Of a stretch of 62,637 nucleotides of DNA, positions 49,804-58,535 are shown in pieces. The DNA lies in assembly GCA_937873275.1 (NCBI GenBank), contig CALMRC010000102.1, forward strand, positions 1 through 62,637. Reading direction: 5' to 3'. This DNA is from an uncultured Spirochaetota bacterium (GTDB taxonomy: Bacteria; Spirochaetota; Spirochaetia; Treponematales; UBA12059). Positions within the stretch are counted from its first letter, which is position 1; every line of letters begins with the position of its first letter. The position numbers and the translations under genes were made by a program. The notes beneath the pieces were generated by a model. That model was not told the origin of the DNA. It made no database searches and saw only the letters and a program-made list of their open reading frames with translations.

Positions 49804-51705
49804 TCAGGATCGGTCTGGGTCTTCTTCCTTCCGGGGGGCGTTGAAGATGCGCCCGAAGAAGCCGCCCCGGTCCGCTCCTCCCGATGCCGAGGGTGAGTCG
49901 GGAGCGCCCGGGGAGGCCGGACCGACGGGGCCGGAGGGAGTTCCGCTAGGCTCCAAGCGCGGCGGAGTCCCGTTCTGGGGCGTCCCGCCCGATCCCTCCG
50001 CTCCGGGGTGCCTGCCTCGCCGTCTGCGGCCCTTCTTCCTTCCGGGCGCCTTGGGCTCGGGGTTCTCCGCGAGGTGCTTGCCGTATTTTTCTTTGTACAG
50101 CCGCATCCGCTCCTCCATGGGAAGGGCGTAGGGATCCGCGAAGGAGGCCTGGGAAACGGGGTTGCCGCCCCGGGGCGCCCCGGCTCCGGAGGAACCCTTG
50201 CGGCCGCGCTTGTTCCGACGGTTTCCCCGACCGGATCCCTCGGTACGAGGTCCGGAATCCGATCCGCCCCGGTCCCGGGGAACCGGGGGATCCTGGGGCC
50301 GGTTGCGTGCGCCGGACCCGCCCAGGTTGACCCCCGTGAGTTCCGCGATCCCCGCGCGGATGGACTCCTGGTTGCGGAGATCGCCGTCCCGGCCCCGGCC
50401 GTCCCGCCGGAAACCGCCCTCCGTCCGGGGGCGTCGGCCCGGATCCCGCCGGTCGGGGCCCCGGTCCGGGCTACCCTCCCGGGGGGGGCGGTCGTCCCGG
50501 CCGCGTTCCCGGGACCGGTCTCCCTTCCACCCGGTCCGGTTCTCCCGGGGGCGTCCGCCCCGGTTCGGGCCCGCCCCGGCGCTCCGGTCCTCCGGGGCCA
50601 GGAGGGATTCGTCGGCCTGGACCGCCCCGAGGGAGATGCCCATGAACTGCTCCACCGCGGGGATCCCGTAGACGTAGCGGTCGCAGGCGAAATTTAGGAT
50701 GCGGGCGTCCGGGGCGGAAGGATCCAGGAGCCGGATCCGTTCGAGGTAGGGCTCGCCCTCCAGGGGAATGTCGTAGTTGATGACCAGCCGGAAGGATCCC
50801 CGGGGCACGCCCCGGGATCCCTCGTCCGTGAAGATGGCCGCCCCGAACTCACCGGCCCGGGCCCGCGCCGGGATGGCTTCCGCCCGTGCGGAGGGCAAGC
50901 CCTCGGCGACGCATTCCCCTCGCCGTCCGTTGGCCCCGAGCCTTCGGGCGACCTCCTGGGCGGTCTCCGGGAGGTTGCAGAAGACCGCGACGGGTCCCCG
51001 GGCGTCGGCTTTCAGGACCCCCAGGAGCAGGCGGATCTTGTTCTCCCCGGATACGTACCAGGTCGTCTGGGGGAGGTGCTTGGTCCGTTCCGCCTCCTCT
51101 TCCAGGTACAGTTCCACCGGGGCGTCCGCCAACTCGAGGGCCAGGGTCTGCTCCTTGATGTCCAGCCGCTCGGCGAAGAGCACCGTACGCCGCTCCCGGG
51201 GCGGCTGGAGCCGGGCGTTGATCCTGCGGAGGGTCCCGCTGAGGGGGGATTCCGTGAAGCGGGACAGGCCGTCCACGACCACGAATCCGAATCCTCCCAG
51301 GTCGAAGGAACCTTCCTCGTGGCGGGCGGACAGGACTTCCGCGGCACCCAGGACCAGTCTCGAGGTGGAGTCCGCCGGGTCCGGATCCCGTCCCAGGGGA
51401 TGCACCGGTATCCCCAGGGTTTCCGCGAGAGCGGCACCCCGGCCCGCGACCGCGGCGACGTCCTGGTCCGAGGGAAGAACGACCAGGCCCCGTCCTTCGG
51501 GCCGCTCCGCCAGGAGCCATTCGAAGACAGGGATGAGATACAGGAGTTCCCGGCCGGACCCGATCCGGACCTGGGCGGAGACGCTCTCCTTCCGGCGGTT
51601 CACGGGGTCGAGGATCTTGGAGAGGAAGGGATAGGGGGCATCCGGTTCCCGCGTCTCCAACGCGTGAAGCAGGACCTCGTGGAGGCCCAAATCGATTAGG
51701 TTCAT
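49804..51705 (-). CDS. Degenerate DEAD-box helicase-like protein with long Arg/Gly-rich tail
   Basis: The first 375 of 633 residues follow the two-RecA-domain layout of DEAD-box RNA helicases, but the catalytic motifs are lost: motif I reads GSGRE (49-53) where GSGKT is expected, motif II DGLS (145-148) for DEAD, motif III AER (178-180) for SAT, and the HRxGRxxR motif VI has become ERIRLLDPS (322-330). The flanking sequence still aligns: LLYLIPVFEWL, VFCNLPETAQEVARRLG, FTDEGSRGV and LVINYDIPLEGEPYLERI. After residue 375 comes a Pro/Gly/Arg/Asp-rich, probably disordered tail with RG, RNKRGRK and RKKGRRRRGR clusters that would bind RNA. ATP hydrolysis is unlikely; an RNA-binding scaffold or chaperone is inferred. 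The frame is intact. Confidence 0.8.
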   Translation of the reverse strand: MNLIDLGLHEVLLHALETREPDAPYPFLSKILDPVNRRKESVSAQVRIGSGRELLYLIPVFEWLLAERPEGRGLVVLPSDQDVAAVAGRGAALAETLGIPVHPLGRDPDPADSTSRLVLGAAEVLSARHEEGSFDLGGFGFVVVDGLSRFTESPLSGTLRRINARLQPPRERRTVLFAERLDIKEQTLALELADAPVELYLEEEAERTKHLPQTTWYVSGENKIRLLLGVLKADARGPVAVFCNLPETAQEVARRLGANGRRGECVAEGLPSARAEAIPARARAGEFGAAIFTDEGSRGVPRGSFRLVINYDIPLEGEPYLERIRLLDPSAPDARILNFACDRYVYGIPAVEQFMGISLGAVQADESLLAPEDRSAGAGPNRGGRPRENRTGWKGDRSRERGRDDRPPREGSPDRGPDRRDPGRRPRTEGGFRRDGRGRDGDLRNQESIRAGIAELTGVNLGGSGARNRPQDPPVPRDRGGSDSGPRTEGSGRGNRRNKRGRKGSSGAGAPRGGNPVSQASFADPYALPMEERMRLYKEKYGKHLAENPEPKAPGRKKGRRRRGRHPGAEGSGGTPQNGTPPRLEPSGTPSGPVGPASPGAPDSPSASGGADRGGFFGRIFNAPRKEEDPDRS

Positions 51706-51734
51706 ACGGTATCTCGCTTCGCAAAACAGTTTCG

Positions 51735-51974
51735 CCGCCCGCCAACGGGCGGGGACGTCGCGGTCCGAAGGACCGCGGGGGCGCTGGTGCGCCGGAACGG
51801 AAGGGCCGGCGGGCCCTTCCCGGGGATTGGACAGCCGTTGGATCCAGTATAGCGCCCGGTCGCGAAAAATCAAAGGTCCCCGCCCGACGGGTGGACCGAA
51901 TTTCCGGGACGGAATTTCGTCGAAGCCCGCCGCGCGGGCTTCGACGCCGTCGAGGACGCGAGGCGCCCTCGACG
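51735..51974. repeat. Cluster of tandem hairpins between helicase-like and ABC permease genes
   Basis: CCGCCCG-CCAA-CGGGCGG (51735-51752), CGCGGTCC-GAA-GGACCGCG (51759-51777), GGCGC-TGGT-GCGCC (51780-51793), GGAAGGGCC-GGCG-GGCCCTTCC (51799-51820), CGTCGAAGCCCGC-CGC-GCGGGCTTCGACG (51918-51946) and CGTCGAGG-N11-CCTCGACG (51956 region, 51948-51974). The last abuts the stop codon of the permease gene at 51975. Similar in style to 18091-18164. Confidence 0.75.
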
Positions 51975-52928
51975 CTATTTGTCTTCCCGCATGTAGGAGG
52001 TCCCCAGGGAGGCCGGGGCGCCGACCCGCTTGCTCAGGGTCTCCCACCAGGTGATCGCCACCAGGACCGCAATGGTGGCGATGTAGGGCAGCATGTTCAG
52101 GAAGCCGGCGGGGATGTTCGTCCCCGAGGCCTGGAGCCGGAACTGGACGGCGTTGATCCCCCCGAAGATCAGGGCCCCGGTGATGGCCCGGGCGGGATTC
52201 CACATGGAGAAGATGACCAGGGCGATGACGATCCAGCCCCGGCCGCCGGTGATGTTCTCGGACCATCCGGGGGTATAGGCCAGGGAGAGGTGGGCGCCGC
52301 CCAGGGCCGTGAGCATGCCGCCCAGGACCGTGTACAGGTACTTGGCCCGGAACACGGGAACCCCCATGGCGTCCGCGGTGCGGGGGTTCTCCCCCACGGC
52401 CCGGAGCCATAGTCCGTTCCGGGTCCGGTAGAGGTAGAACCAGGCCAGGGGGATCAGCAGGTAGATCCCGTAGGTGAGGATGTCCTGGTTCAGGAGGGCC
52501 CCCAGCACGGGGATCCGCCCCAGGGCGCCCGCGTCGATCGGCGCGAACCTCGGCCCGGTGAGCCCGACCAGGTACCGGCCGTTGGAGACCGGCCCCAGGC
52601 GCTGGCCCAGGAAACTGGCGAACCCCGTACCGAAGAGGGTGATCGCCAGGCCGCTCACCACCTGGTTGGCCCGCATGGTCACGGTCAGGAAGGCGTGGAT
52701 CAGGGAGAGGAGGCCCCCCACCGCGACGGCGGTCAGGAGGGCCAGGACCAGGCTGCCGGAATAGTAGACCACGGCGAAGCTGGACACGGCCCCCATGAGC
52801 ATGATGCCCTCGAGCCCCAGGTTCAGGATGCCCGCCCGTTCCGTGTAGGTCTCCCCGACGGTGGCGTACACGAGGCTCGTGCCCGCCCGAAGGGTGATCG
52901 CGAGTATCGAGGTGATCAGGTCCATCAT
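51975..52928 (-). CDS. Nucleoside-type ABC transporter permease 2 (BmpB/YufQ-like)
   Basis: Membrane subunit of an importer of the BMP/PnrA-linked family; 317 residues, about nine hydrophobic spans. Family blocks are GETYTERAGILNLGLEGIML (about 30-49), TVTMRANQVVSGLAITLFG, LWLRAVGENPRTADAMGV and FGGINAVQFRLQA. The start (ATG at 52928, with a second ATG directly after) overlaps the upstream permease stop by 4 bases. It pairs with the permease encoded just upstream as a heterodimer. A hairpin directly follows its stop codon. With the binding lipoprotein at 55698-56795, purine nucleosides are the probable substrate. Confidence 0.92.
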   Translation of the reverse strand: MMDLITSILAITLRAGTSLVYATVGETYTERAGILNLGLEGIMLMGAVSSFAVVYYSGSLVLALLTAVAVGGLLSLIHAFLTVTMRANQVVSGLAITLFGTGFASFLGQRLGPVSNGRYLVGLTGPRFAPIDAGALGRIPVLGALLNQDILTYGIYLLIPLAWFYLYRTRNGLWLRAVGENPRTADAMGVPVFRAKYLYTVLGGMLTALGGAHLSLAYTPGWSENITGGRGWIVIALVIFSMWNPARAITGALIFGGINAVQFRLQASGTNIPAGFLNMLPYIATIAVLVAITWWETLSKRVGAPASLGTSYMREDK

Positions 52929-54013
52929 TCCGCTCCCCCGGCGTCCGCCGCCGCATGCCGTCCGGTCCGCCGGATCCTGTACTCGGTGAAAAGGGATCCC
53001 GCCAGCAGGGGGAAGAGGATCATGCCCTGCATCAGGATGCCCATGGAGGCCGGCAGCCCCATCATCATCTGGACCTGGTCCCCCCCGACCAGGAGGGCCG
53101 CCATCAGGACCGCCACGAAGGGAACCGCCAGGGGGTTCAGCTGGGCCATCCACGCCACGATGATCGCCGTGTACCCGTAGCCCAGGGACAGGCCCTGCTG
53201 GAGGCGCCGGGATATACCCGTCACCTCGCCCACCCCCGCCAGGCCGCAGAGGGCCCCGGAAAGCAGGATGGCCAGGACCACGTTGCGCTCCACCGCGATG
53301 CCCTGGTACCGGGCCGCCTGGGGGCTGGCCCCGATGATCTTGAGCTCGAACCCCCAGCGGGTCCGGTTGATCACGAACCAGAGGATCAGGGCCAGGACCA
53401 GGCCGAAGACCAGGCCCAGGTGGGCCCGCCCGGCGATGCGGGGCATCCAGGCGGCCTCGGGGAAGGGCTCGGTCCCGGGGAACCCGTAGCCCTTGGGATC
53501 CCGCCAGGGGCCGTAGTAGAGGAATTCCGAGAAGAGGATGGCCACGTAGTTCAGCATCAGGGTGACCAGGGTCTCGTCCACCTTCAGGCGGGTTTTAAGC
53601 AGGGCGGGTATGCCCGCCCAGGCGGCCCCGGCCAGGCAGCCGACCAGGATGACCGCCGGGAGGAGCAGGAAGGACGGCATCCACCGGCCCCAGAAGATGG
53701 CCACCCAGGAGGCGGCGACCCCCGCCAGGGTGAGCTGGCCCTCGGCGCCGATGTTCCAGAACCGGAGCTTGAAAGCCAGGGCCACCCCCAGGCCCGTGAG
53801 GATGAGGGGGATGGCCTTCACCAGGGTTTCCGTGAAGGCCCGGCCGCTCCCGAAGGCGCCCCGGAACATGGCGCGGTAGGTGGCGAAGGGGTCCGCCCCG
53901 AAGGCCAGGAGCAGGACGCCCGTGAGGACCAGGGAAGCCAGGAAGGAGGCCGCGGGGACCAGGACCTGGGCCGGCCGGGAGATGTTCTTGCGCTTCTCGA
54001 TGAGGATGCTCAT
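52925..54013 (-). CDS. Nucleoside-type ABC transporter permease 1 (YufP-like)
   Basis: First membrane subunit of the importer; 362 residues with about ten hydrophobic spans. Typical blocks are LVKAIPLILTGLGVALAFKL, FWNIGAEGQLTLAGVAASWV (about 85-104), KVDETLVTLMLNYVAILFSE, IIGASPQAARYQGI and GLAGVGEVTGISRRLQQGLS. It overlaps the ATPase gene by 4 bases and the second permease gene by 4 bases, forming a tightly coupled ATPase-permease-permease unit. No signal peptide other than the first membrane span. Confidence 0.92.
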   Translation of the reverse strand: MSILIEKRKNISRPAQVLVPAASFLASLVLTGVLLLAFGADPFATYRAMFRGAFGSGRAFTETLVKAIPLILTGLGVALAFKLRFWNIGAEGQLTLAGVAASWVAIFWGRWMPSFLLLPAVILVGCLAGAAWAGIPALLKTRLKVDETLVTLMLNYVAILFSEFLYYGPWRDPKGYGFPGTEPFPEAAWMPRIAGRAHLGLVFGLVLALILWFVINRTRWGFELKIIGASPQAARYQGIAVERNVVLAILLSGALCGLAGVGEVTGISRRLQQGLSLGYGYTAIIVAWMAQLNPLAVPFVAVLMAALLVGGDQVQMMMGLPASMGILMQGMILFPLLAGSLFTEYRIRRTGRHAAADAGGAE

Positions 54014-55548
54014 GACGCGGTCTCCTTGCGCTCGACCCCCGCCATGAGGAGGCCCAGCTCCTCGGGGTCCGCCGACTCGGACGGGAAGGTTCCCATCGCC
54101 CGGCCCTCGAAGAGGACGATCACCGTATCCGCCACGGACAGGAGCTCCTCGATGTCCTCGGACACCAGGAGGACCGCCATGCCGGCGTCCCGCTGGGCCA
54201 CCAGTTCCTTGCGGACCGCCTCGGTGGCGCCGATGTCGAGCCCCCGGGAGGGATACACGGCGATAAGGAGGCTCCGGCAGGACTCGATCTCCCGGGCCAG
54301 GATGGTCTTCTGGATGTTGCCCCCGGACAGGAACTTCACCCGGGTTTCCGGGGAGGGAGTGGCGATGCGGAAGAGCTCGATCATCCTGCGAGCAAGGTCC
54401 AGGATACGGCGCGGAAGGAGGACAGCCCCCCGGGAGATGGGCGCCTCCCGGTAGCCCTTCATGGCCAGGTTGCTGGCCACGCTCATGTCCCCCACGGCGC
54501 CGACGGCGATCCGGTCCTGGGGAATGTGGCTGACCCCGCTCCGGATGATCTCCAGGGGGGTCTTGTTCGTGGACTCCACGCAGTTGATGGAGATTCCACC
54601 GGAAGTCACCGGCCGAAGGCCCGTGATGACCTCCGAGAGCTCCCGCTGGCCGTTGCCCGCCACCCCGGCAATACCGAGGATCTCCCCGGCCCGGACCTTG
54701 AGGGACAGGTCCCGCAGGGCCGGAAGCCCCCGGTCGTCCTGGGCGCAGACGTCCTTGAGCTCCAGGATGACCGCCCCGGGCTCGAAGGGTTTCTTCTCGA
54801 CCCGGAAGAGGACTTCCCGTCCGACCATCAGCCGGGCGAGATCCCGGGGGTCGGTCGCGGAGGTGACCTTCTCCACGACGACCTTGCCCTTGCGGAGCAC
54901 CATCACCCGGTCCGAGAAAGTCATGACCTCCTCCATCTTGTGGGTGATGAAGATGGCGCCCTTGCCCTCGTCCTTCATCCGGCGGACCACGGCGTTGAGC
55001 TCCACGGACTCCTGGGGAGTGAGCACCGCGGTGGGCTCGTCCAGGACCAGGATTTCCGCCTTCCGGTACAGCTGCTTGAGGATCTCCACCCGCTGCTGTT
55101 CCCCCACGGAGAGCTGCCAGACGTAGGCGTCCGGGTCGACCCTAAGGCCGTACTTGTCCGCCAATTCCAGGACGGAGCGCTTTACCCCGGCCATGTCGGG
55201 AACCAGGGGCAGGCCCGCCATGCCCAGCACGACGTTTTCCGCCACGGTCATGGTGTCCACCAGCATGAAGTTCTGGTGGACCATGCCGACCCCGTGGGCG
55301 GCCGCGTCCCGGGGGGACCGGATCTCGACCGGCTTCCCCTCGATGAGGATCTCCCCGTCGTCGGGGCGGTAGAGGCCCGCCAACACGTTCATGAGCGTGC
55401 TCTTCCCCGCGCCGTTCTCCCCCAGGAGGGCCAGGACCTCGCCGCGGTCCAGGCGGAGGTCCACTCCGTCGCAGGCCGTGACCCCGGGGAAGGATTTTCG
55501 GATGCCCCTCATTTCCACCAGGGGGACTGCCGCTTCCGTTGCGTCCAT
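54010..55548 (-). CDS. Nucleoside-type ABC transporter ATP-binding protein (YufO/BmpA-associated)
   Basis: Tandem ATPase of 512 residues driving the importer. Domain 1: GENGAGKST (Walker A, about 45-53), the signature variant LSVGEQQRVEILKQLYR, LDEPTAVLTPQE. Domain 2: degenerate Walker A GVAGNGQRE and signature FLSGGNIQKTILARE, with VYPSRGLDIGATE in place of a full Walker B/D-loop (the acidic residue is missing), as is common in this family. The start at 55548 has AAGGTG upstream; a GTG three codons earlier is possible. It follows the BMP lipoprotein gene across a terminator-like hairpin. Confidence 0.93.
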   Translation of the reverse strand: MDATEAAVPLVEMRGIRKSFPGVTACDGVDLRLDRGEVLALLGENGAGKSTLMNVLAGLYRPDDGEILIEGKPVEIRSPRDAAAHGVGMVHQNFMLVDTMTVAENVVLGMAGLPLVPDMAGVKRSVLELADKYGLRVDPDAYVWQLSVGEQQRVEILKQLYRKAEILVLDEPTAVLTPQESVELNAVVRRMKDEGKGAIFITHKMEEVMTFSDRVMVLRKGKVVVEKVTSATDPRDLARLMVGREVLFRVEKKPFEPGAVILELKDVCAQDDRGLPALRDLSLKVRAGEILGIAGVAGNGQRELSEVITGLRPVTSGGISINCVESTNKTPLEIIRSGVSHIPQDRIAVGAVGDMSVASNLAMKGYREAPISRGAVLLPRRILDLARRMIELFRIATPSPETRVKFLSGGNIQKTILAREIESCRSLLIAVYPSRGLDIGATEAVRKELVAQRDAGMAVLLVSEDIEELLSVADTVIVLFEGRAMGTFPSESADPEELGLLMAGVERKETAS

Positions 55549-55614
55549 ACGATTCACCTTGTCGAGCGGGATTGTCCGGTCCGCGGACTGCGGGGCGCCG
55601 TCGGGGCCCCGCGA

Positions 55615-55642
55615 GAAAAAGCCTCCCCTGGTCGGGGGAGGC
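55615..55642 (-). terminator. Terminator/attenuator between the BMP lipoprotein and its ATPase
   Basis: On the minus strand GCCTCCCC (55642-55635), 6-base loop, GGGGAGGC (55628-55621) followed by five T's. It sits inside the importer operon, so it may lower expression of ATPase and permeases relative to the abundant binding protein. Confidence 0.8.
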
Positions 55643-55697
55643 CTTCGGTACGGAGACCCGGCGGGCCGGACGGCGCGCCGGGCGTTCCGCGTCTGAC

Positions 55698-56795
55698 CTA
55701 CTTAACCTTCCCGACGACGCCTTCCACGAACCAGTCGAAGGAGAGCATCTCGCCGTCGGTCATCTTGGCGCCCGCGGCCACCTTGACGGCCCCGGTCTGG
55801 TCCTTGATCGGGCCGTAGAAGACGTCCCAGGTTCCGTCCAGGATCTTCTGCTCCGCGGCCTTGACCAGGTCCTTCACGTCCTGGGGGACGAGGGGGCTCA
55901 TGTCCGCCAGGCGGACAACACCAGCCTTGAGGCCTTCCCAGTACTGGTGGGTGGCCCAGGTTCCGGCCATGGCCTTGCCGATCGTGTCCTTGTAGTAGGC
56001 GCCCCAATTCCACACGGGGCTGGTCAGGACCGTGTCGCCCACGAAGGCGCGCATGTCCGAGTCGTAGCCGATGGAGAGCTTTCCGCGTTCCTTGGCGGCC
56101 TTCTGGGGCTCCACGGTGTCCTGGTGCTGGGCGATGATGTCGGCGCCGGCGTCCAGGAGGGCAACCGCGGCCTCGCGCTCCTTGACGGGGTCGTACCAGG
56201 TGTTCGTCCAGACAACGCGGACCTGGGCCTTGGGGTTGACCGAGCGGACGCCCAGGGTGAAGGCGTTGATCCCGCGGACGACCTCGGGAATCGGGAAGGC
56301 GGCGGCGTAGCCGATGATGTTGCTCTTGGTCATCTTGCCCGCCACGATGCCGGAGAGGTACCGGGGCTGGTAGATCCGGCCGAAGTAGGTGGACATGTTC
56401 TCGGAGGTCTTGTAGCCGGAGCAGTGCTCGAACTTGACCTTTGGGAACTCCTTGGCGACCTCGACCATCGGGTCCATGTAGCCGAAGGAGGTGGCGAAGA
56501 TCATGTCGTAGCCTTCCTGGGCGTACTGGCGGATGATGCGGGTGGCGTCCGGGCCCTCCGGCACGTTCTCGATGTAGACGGTCTTGACCTTGTCCCCGAA
56601 CTCCGCCTCCACCGCCTTGCGGCCCTGGTCGTGCTCATGGGTCCAGCCGAGGTCCCCGGGGGGGCCGATGTATACGAAGGCGACCTTGTAGGGCTCGGCC
56701 TTGGCCGCCACGGCGGCGGGCTCCGCCTTCTTCGCGCAGCCCGCGATCAGGGCGGCGGCGAGGAGGATCCAAAGAAGATTCCACCTGTTCTTCAT
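55698..56795 (-). CDS. BMP-family nucleoside-binding lipoprotein (PnrA/TmpC-like)
   Basis: Substrate-binding lipoprotein of an ABC importer; 365 residues. The signal peptide ends in the lipobox LIAGC (about 16-20), followed by a flexible Ala/Lys linker. The BMP domain begins with YKVAFVYIGPPGDLGWTHEH and shows the nucleoside-pocket regions IFATSFGYMDPM, FEHCSGYKTSENMSTYFGRI, NIIGYAAAFPIPEVVRGINA, HQDTVEPQKAA and SIGYDSDM. Relatives include Treponema TmpC/PnrA and Borrelia BmpA, which bind purine nucleosides. First gene of the importer operon; a terminator-like hairpin separates it from the ATPase gene. It may take up nucleosides released by the 5'-nucleotidase at 39814. Confidence 0.93.
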   Translation of the reverse strand: MKNRWNLLWILLAAALIAGCAKKAEPAAVAAKAEPYKVAFVYIGPPGDLGWTHEHDQGRKAVEAEFGDKVKTVYIENVPEGPDATRIIRQYAQEGYDMIFATSFGYMDPMVEVAKEFPKVKFEHCSGYKTSENMSTYFGRIYQPRYLSGIVAGKMTKSNIIGYAAAFPIPEVVRGINAFTLGVRSVNPKAQVRVVWTNTWYDPVKEREAAVALLDAGADIIAQHQDTVEPQKAAKERGKLSIGYDSDMRAFVGDTVLTSPVWNWGAYYKDTIGKAMAGTWATHQYWEGLKAGVVRLADMSPLVPQDVKDLVKAAEQKILDGTWDVFYGPIKDQTGAVKVAAGAKMTDGEMLSFDWFVEGVVGKVK

Positions 56796-56994
56796 GATAG
56801 GCTCCTTTGCTGGTTCGGGTATTCGTGGTCCCGCATCGACCCGTACGGTCCTGCGGGGGATCCCGTTGATGCTTTCCTAGGAGTAAACTACGCGCGGCCG
56901 GATATGTCAATTTATTTAGCGATTCGGGCCGGGCCGCGCGGACGCCCGTCCCCTCGGCCTCCCGCGATCGGAGGTCCGCACGCTTCCGGGCGTG

Positions 56995-57390
56995 CTAGCC
57001 GCCGGACTTGGCCGCCAGCTTCTCCTTGAACTTGGCGACGTTGATGATCGCCCGGACGTGGGTGCCTTCGCCGATCTTCTCCTTCTCGTCGAAGGCCTCG
57101 ACGCGGAAGGAAAGCATCTTCCCGTCCACCGCCAGAAGTTCGGCCCGGGCGGTCACGCGCATCCCCAGGGGGGTGGCGGCCAGGTGCTTCACGTCCAGGT
57201 GGTAGCCCACGGTGACCTGTCCGGGCTCCAGCCGCGGATCCACCGCGGACAGCGCCGCCTCCTCCATGGCCAGGATCATCATCGGCGTCGCGTATACGGG
57301 AACGCCTCCGGATCCGAGGTGGGCCGCGGTATGACGCTCCTCCACGATCAAGGTACGTTCTCCGACCAGTCCGGGTGCGAGATTCGGCAT
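56995..57390 (-). CDS. Hot-dog-fold thioesterase (FlK-like)
   Basis: A 131-residue single hot-dog-fold protein resembling the fluoroacetyl-CoA-thioesterase-like group. Features: TAAHLGSGGVPVYATPMMIL early in the chain, MEEAALSAVDPRLEPGQVTVG with the conserved Glu, a central HLAATPLGMRVTARAELL with the typical His, and FDEKEKIGEGTHVRAIINVAKF at the end. These positions match FlK-like proteins (Thr/Glu/His active site), where the physiological substrate is usually unknown. GGAGG precedes the ATG at 57390. It stands alone, divergent from tag. Likely hydrolyses a small acyl-CoA. Confidence 0.85.
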   Translation of the reverse strand: MPNLAPGLVGERTLIVEERHTAAHLGSGGVPVYATPMMILAMEEAALSAVDPRLEPGQVTVGYHLDVKHLAATPLGMRVTARAELLAVDGKMLSFRVEAFDEKEKIGEGTHVRAIINVAKFKEKLAAKSGG

Positions 57391-57607
57391 GACAACCTCC
57401 AGAAGTCTTTTAGCCAGCGTAGATCGGGAGCGGCGGACAGTCAACGGGAAGGGGGGTGGACGGTGGACGGAAATGGTAAATAGGGTTCGGAAGGCGCCCC
57501 CGCTTTTGCGAGGGCCCTTGAACGTATTAACCGGTTCGTCTTTCACCGACCACCGACCACTGTCCACCGATATTGCCCTCTTCCCCCGCCCGCGTTACCT
57601 TGTGCGC

Positions 57608-58177
57608 ATGGAACTGAAGCGCTGTCCCTGGGCCGGGACCGATCCGGACTACGTCCGTTACCACGACGAGGAATGGGGCGTTCCCCTGCGGGACGACCGG
57701 GCCCTCTTCGAGCTCCTCGTGCTGGAGGGGGCCCAGGCCGGCCTCTCCTGGATCACGGTCCTGAAGCGCCGGGAAGGGTACCGCCGGGCCTTCGAGGGCT
57801 TCGATCCCGAGCGGATCGCCCGGTACGGCCCCGCCGTCGAGGCCCGGCTGCTCTCGGATCCGGGTATCGTGCGGAACCGGCTCAAGGTGGCCTCCGCGAT
57901 ACGGAACGCCCGGGCCTTCCTGACCCTGAAGGAGGAGAGAGGGGCGTTCTCCGACTATCTGTGGGGCTTTACGGACGGACGGCCCGTCGTGAACCGCTGG
58001 AAGGAGATGTCCGAGGTCCCCGCCCGCACGGACCTGTCCGACCGGATATCCGCGGACCTGAAGCGGAGGGGCTTCAACTTCGTGGGGAGCGTGATCGTGT
58101 ACGCCTTCCTGCAGTCCGCCGGTATCGTCAACGACCACCTGGTGTCCTGCTTCCGGTGGAGGGAGTGCCAGCAGTAG
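57608..58177 (+). CDS. tag: DNA-3-methyladenine glycosylase I
   Basis: Removes 3-methyladenine from alkylated DNA; 189 residues, the normal length. N-terminal CPWAG (C6), YHDEEWGVP (H19), FELLVLEGAQAGLSWITVLK with the conserved Glu, and C-terminal NDHLVSCF (H177, C181) give the four ligands of the Tag zinc site. Helix-hairpin-helix region: IVRNRLKVASAIRNARAF, and GFNFVGSVIVYAFLQ lines the base pocket. All catalytic and zinc residues are present. The ATG at 57608 is preceded only by a weak purine stretch. Single gene, divergent from the thioesterase gene. Confidence 0.96.
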   Translation: MELKRCPWAGTDPDYVRYHDEEWGVPLRDDRALFELLVLEGAQAGLSWITVLKRREGYRRAFEGFDPERIARYGPAVEARLLSDPGIVRNRLKVASAIRNARAFLTLKEERGAFSDYLWGFTDGRPVVNRWKEMSEVPARTDLSDRISADLKRRGFNFVGSVIVYAFLQSAGIVNDHLVSCFRWRECQQ

Positions 58178-58281
58178 GTCGCGCCCCCAAATTTGCCTAG
58201 GCGCGCCCATACGGGGAAGCCGTTTGCCGATAGGAAGGATCGATGTGCCCGCCTTCGGCGGGCGGCGGCATCGCCATCGAA

Positions 58282-58332
58282 TAAAGAAGAACGGGATCGC
58301 CCCATGGTCGGATGCGATCCCGTTCTTCTTTA
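58282..58332. terminator. Very strong hairpin downstream of tag
   Basis: TAAAGAAGAACGGGATCGC (58282-58300) and its exact complement GCGATCCCGTTCTTCTTTA (58314-58332) form a perfect 19-bp stem with a 13-base loop. It lacks a long T-run but ends CTTCTTTA. Part of a gene-free stretch (58178-58535) that also has GCCCGCC-TTC-GGCGGGC at about 58247-58264. Confidence 0.65.
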
Positions 58333-58338
58333 AACCTC

Positions 58339-58494
58339 TGCCGGCGATGGGACTTCCCTCCGTGGCTCGACATCCTGTCTCGCCGCTCCGGGCCGCCTCG
58401 CTCGCTTTCGCGCGCGTCGTGCGCGCTCACCCCGGAAGCGCTCGACGTCTCGCGCTTCCGGGGCCGCTCGCTCGGTTCAAGTCCCATCGCGGCA
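58339..58494. repeat. Inverted-repeat element with ends copied from the tRNA-Leu 3' end
   Basis: Left end TGCCGGCGATGGGACTT (58339-58355) is an exact copy of the 3' end of the tRNA-Leu gene (58536-58552). Right end GGTTCAAGTCCCATCGCGGCA (58474-58494) is the inverted copy with one G missing. Inside is a perfect 12-bp stem, CCCCGGAAGCGC (58430-58441) with GCGCTTCCGGGG (58452-58463), and CG-rich simple sequence. No open reading frame of note. Confidence 0.75.
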
Positions 58495-58535
58495 TCGATT
58501 ATGGAGGTGCGCCCGAGGCGCACGAATGTAGGGTA

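Noticed and set aside
57456-57570. GTGGACGGTGGACGG and CACCGACCACCGACCACTGTCCACC near the start of tag
   Set aside because: They recall short GGTGGTC-type repeats that litter some genomes, but these are brief, imperfect and could be chance in a GC-rich intergenic region.
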